From: Candidatus Kapaibacterium sp.
GTDB lineage: Bacteria > Bacteroidota > Ignavibacteria > Kapaibacteriales > UBA961
Assembly: GCA_023259575.1 (NCBI GenBank)
Contig: JALRHN010000143.1
Location: 1 to 5,324, forward strand
Direction: 5' to 3'
DNA: 5,324 nt
Positions 5,182 through 5,324 of the stretch are shown piece after piece (the first letter of the stretch is position 1; every line of letters begins with the position of its first letter). Below the pieces are notes generated by a model. That model made no database searches and was not told the DNA's origin. It saw only the letters and a program-made list of their open reading frames with translations. Position numbers and translations under genes: made by a program.

Positions 5182-5324
5182 TTAAATCGGTTTTTTTATT
5201 AGTTCTTCGTGACGTCTTTCAAGAATTTTATCTACAATACCATAATCAACTGCTTGAACTGCACTCATATAATTATCGCGATCTGCATCCTTTAATATCG
5301 TTTTTTGATCTTTACCAGTATGCT
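5182..5324 (-). CDS. clpP: ATP-dependent Clp protease, proteolytic subunit ClpP (C-terminal 46 residues; 5' end beyond the right edge)
   Basis: The minus-strand frame entering from the right edge encodes the C-terminus of ClpP and stops at 5184-5182. The characteristic H-T-G-K stretch is followed by K-D-A-D-R-D-N-Y-M-S-A, where the first D of DADRD corresponds to the catalytic aspartate of the Ser-His-Asp triad. Then comes A-V-D-Y-G-I-V-D-K-I-L, the usual end of the fold. The tail ERRHEELIKKPI is short and charged. The serine and histidine of the triad lie outside the window. ClpP forms the double-heptamer barrel that degrades substrates delivered by ClpX, whose gene follows directly; the clpP-clpX order is the common one in bacteria. 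Confidence 0.95.
   Translation of the reverse strand, partial: HTGKDQKTILKDADRDNYMSAVQAVDYGIVDKILERRHEELIKKPI

Noticed and set aside
1..5324. CRISPR array, mobile element, tRNA or rRNA, phage or defence system
   Set aside because: No spaced direct repeats, transposase, terminal repeats, attachment site, structural RNA or defence-domain motif was seen on either strand.

Overview
The window looks like ordinary chromosomal DNA from an AT-rich member of the Bacteroidota or a close sister lineage of the FCB group (Chlorobia/Ignavibacteria side). Three things support this. Two intergenic regions carry perfect matches to the Bacteroidota-type promoter (TTTG, 19-20 nt, TAnnTTTG). Most starts lack a good Shine-Dalgarno sequence. 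The left half holds cell-envelope genes typical of these bacteria. The bS21 protein has an arginine-rich tail that, from memory, resembles the Chlorobia/Ignavibacteria form more than the Bacteroidia form, so the exact class stays open.

Layout from left to right. Positions 1-539 (minus) hold the N-terminal part of a secreted leucine-rich-repeat protein that runs off the left edge. After a 192-bp divergent spacer, 732-1790 (plus) encodes a lipoprotein predicted to fold as an NHL-type beta-propeller. It converges on a minus-strand block, and the two share a hairpin at 1797-1823 that is the intrinsic terminator of rpsU. The minus-strand block, in its own reading direction, is: clpP (3' end only, 5324-5182), a terminator, clpX (5086-3791), mreB (3633-2611) with its own promoter, then a promoter driving a two-gene unit made of a 139-residue unrecognised protein (2483-2064) and rpsU (2037-1843).

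Functionally, clpP and clpX encode the two halves of the ClpXP protease. mreB encodes the actin-like scaffold for lateral wall growth, but mreC does not follow it here. rpsU encodes ribosomal protein bS21, and its upstream partner has a small Tudor/SH3-like motif near its C-terminus. The two envelope proteins on the left are unrelated to the housekeeping block.

I see no CRISPR array, mobile element, tRNA, rRNA, phage gene or defence system. The observations most worth a second look are the unknown gene co-transcribed with rpsU, the unusual bS21 tail and ribosome-binding region, and the paired hairpins between clpP and clpX. None of these amounts to a demonstrated new system.
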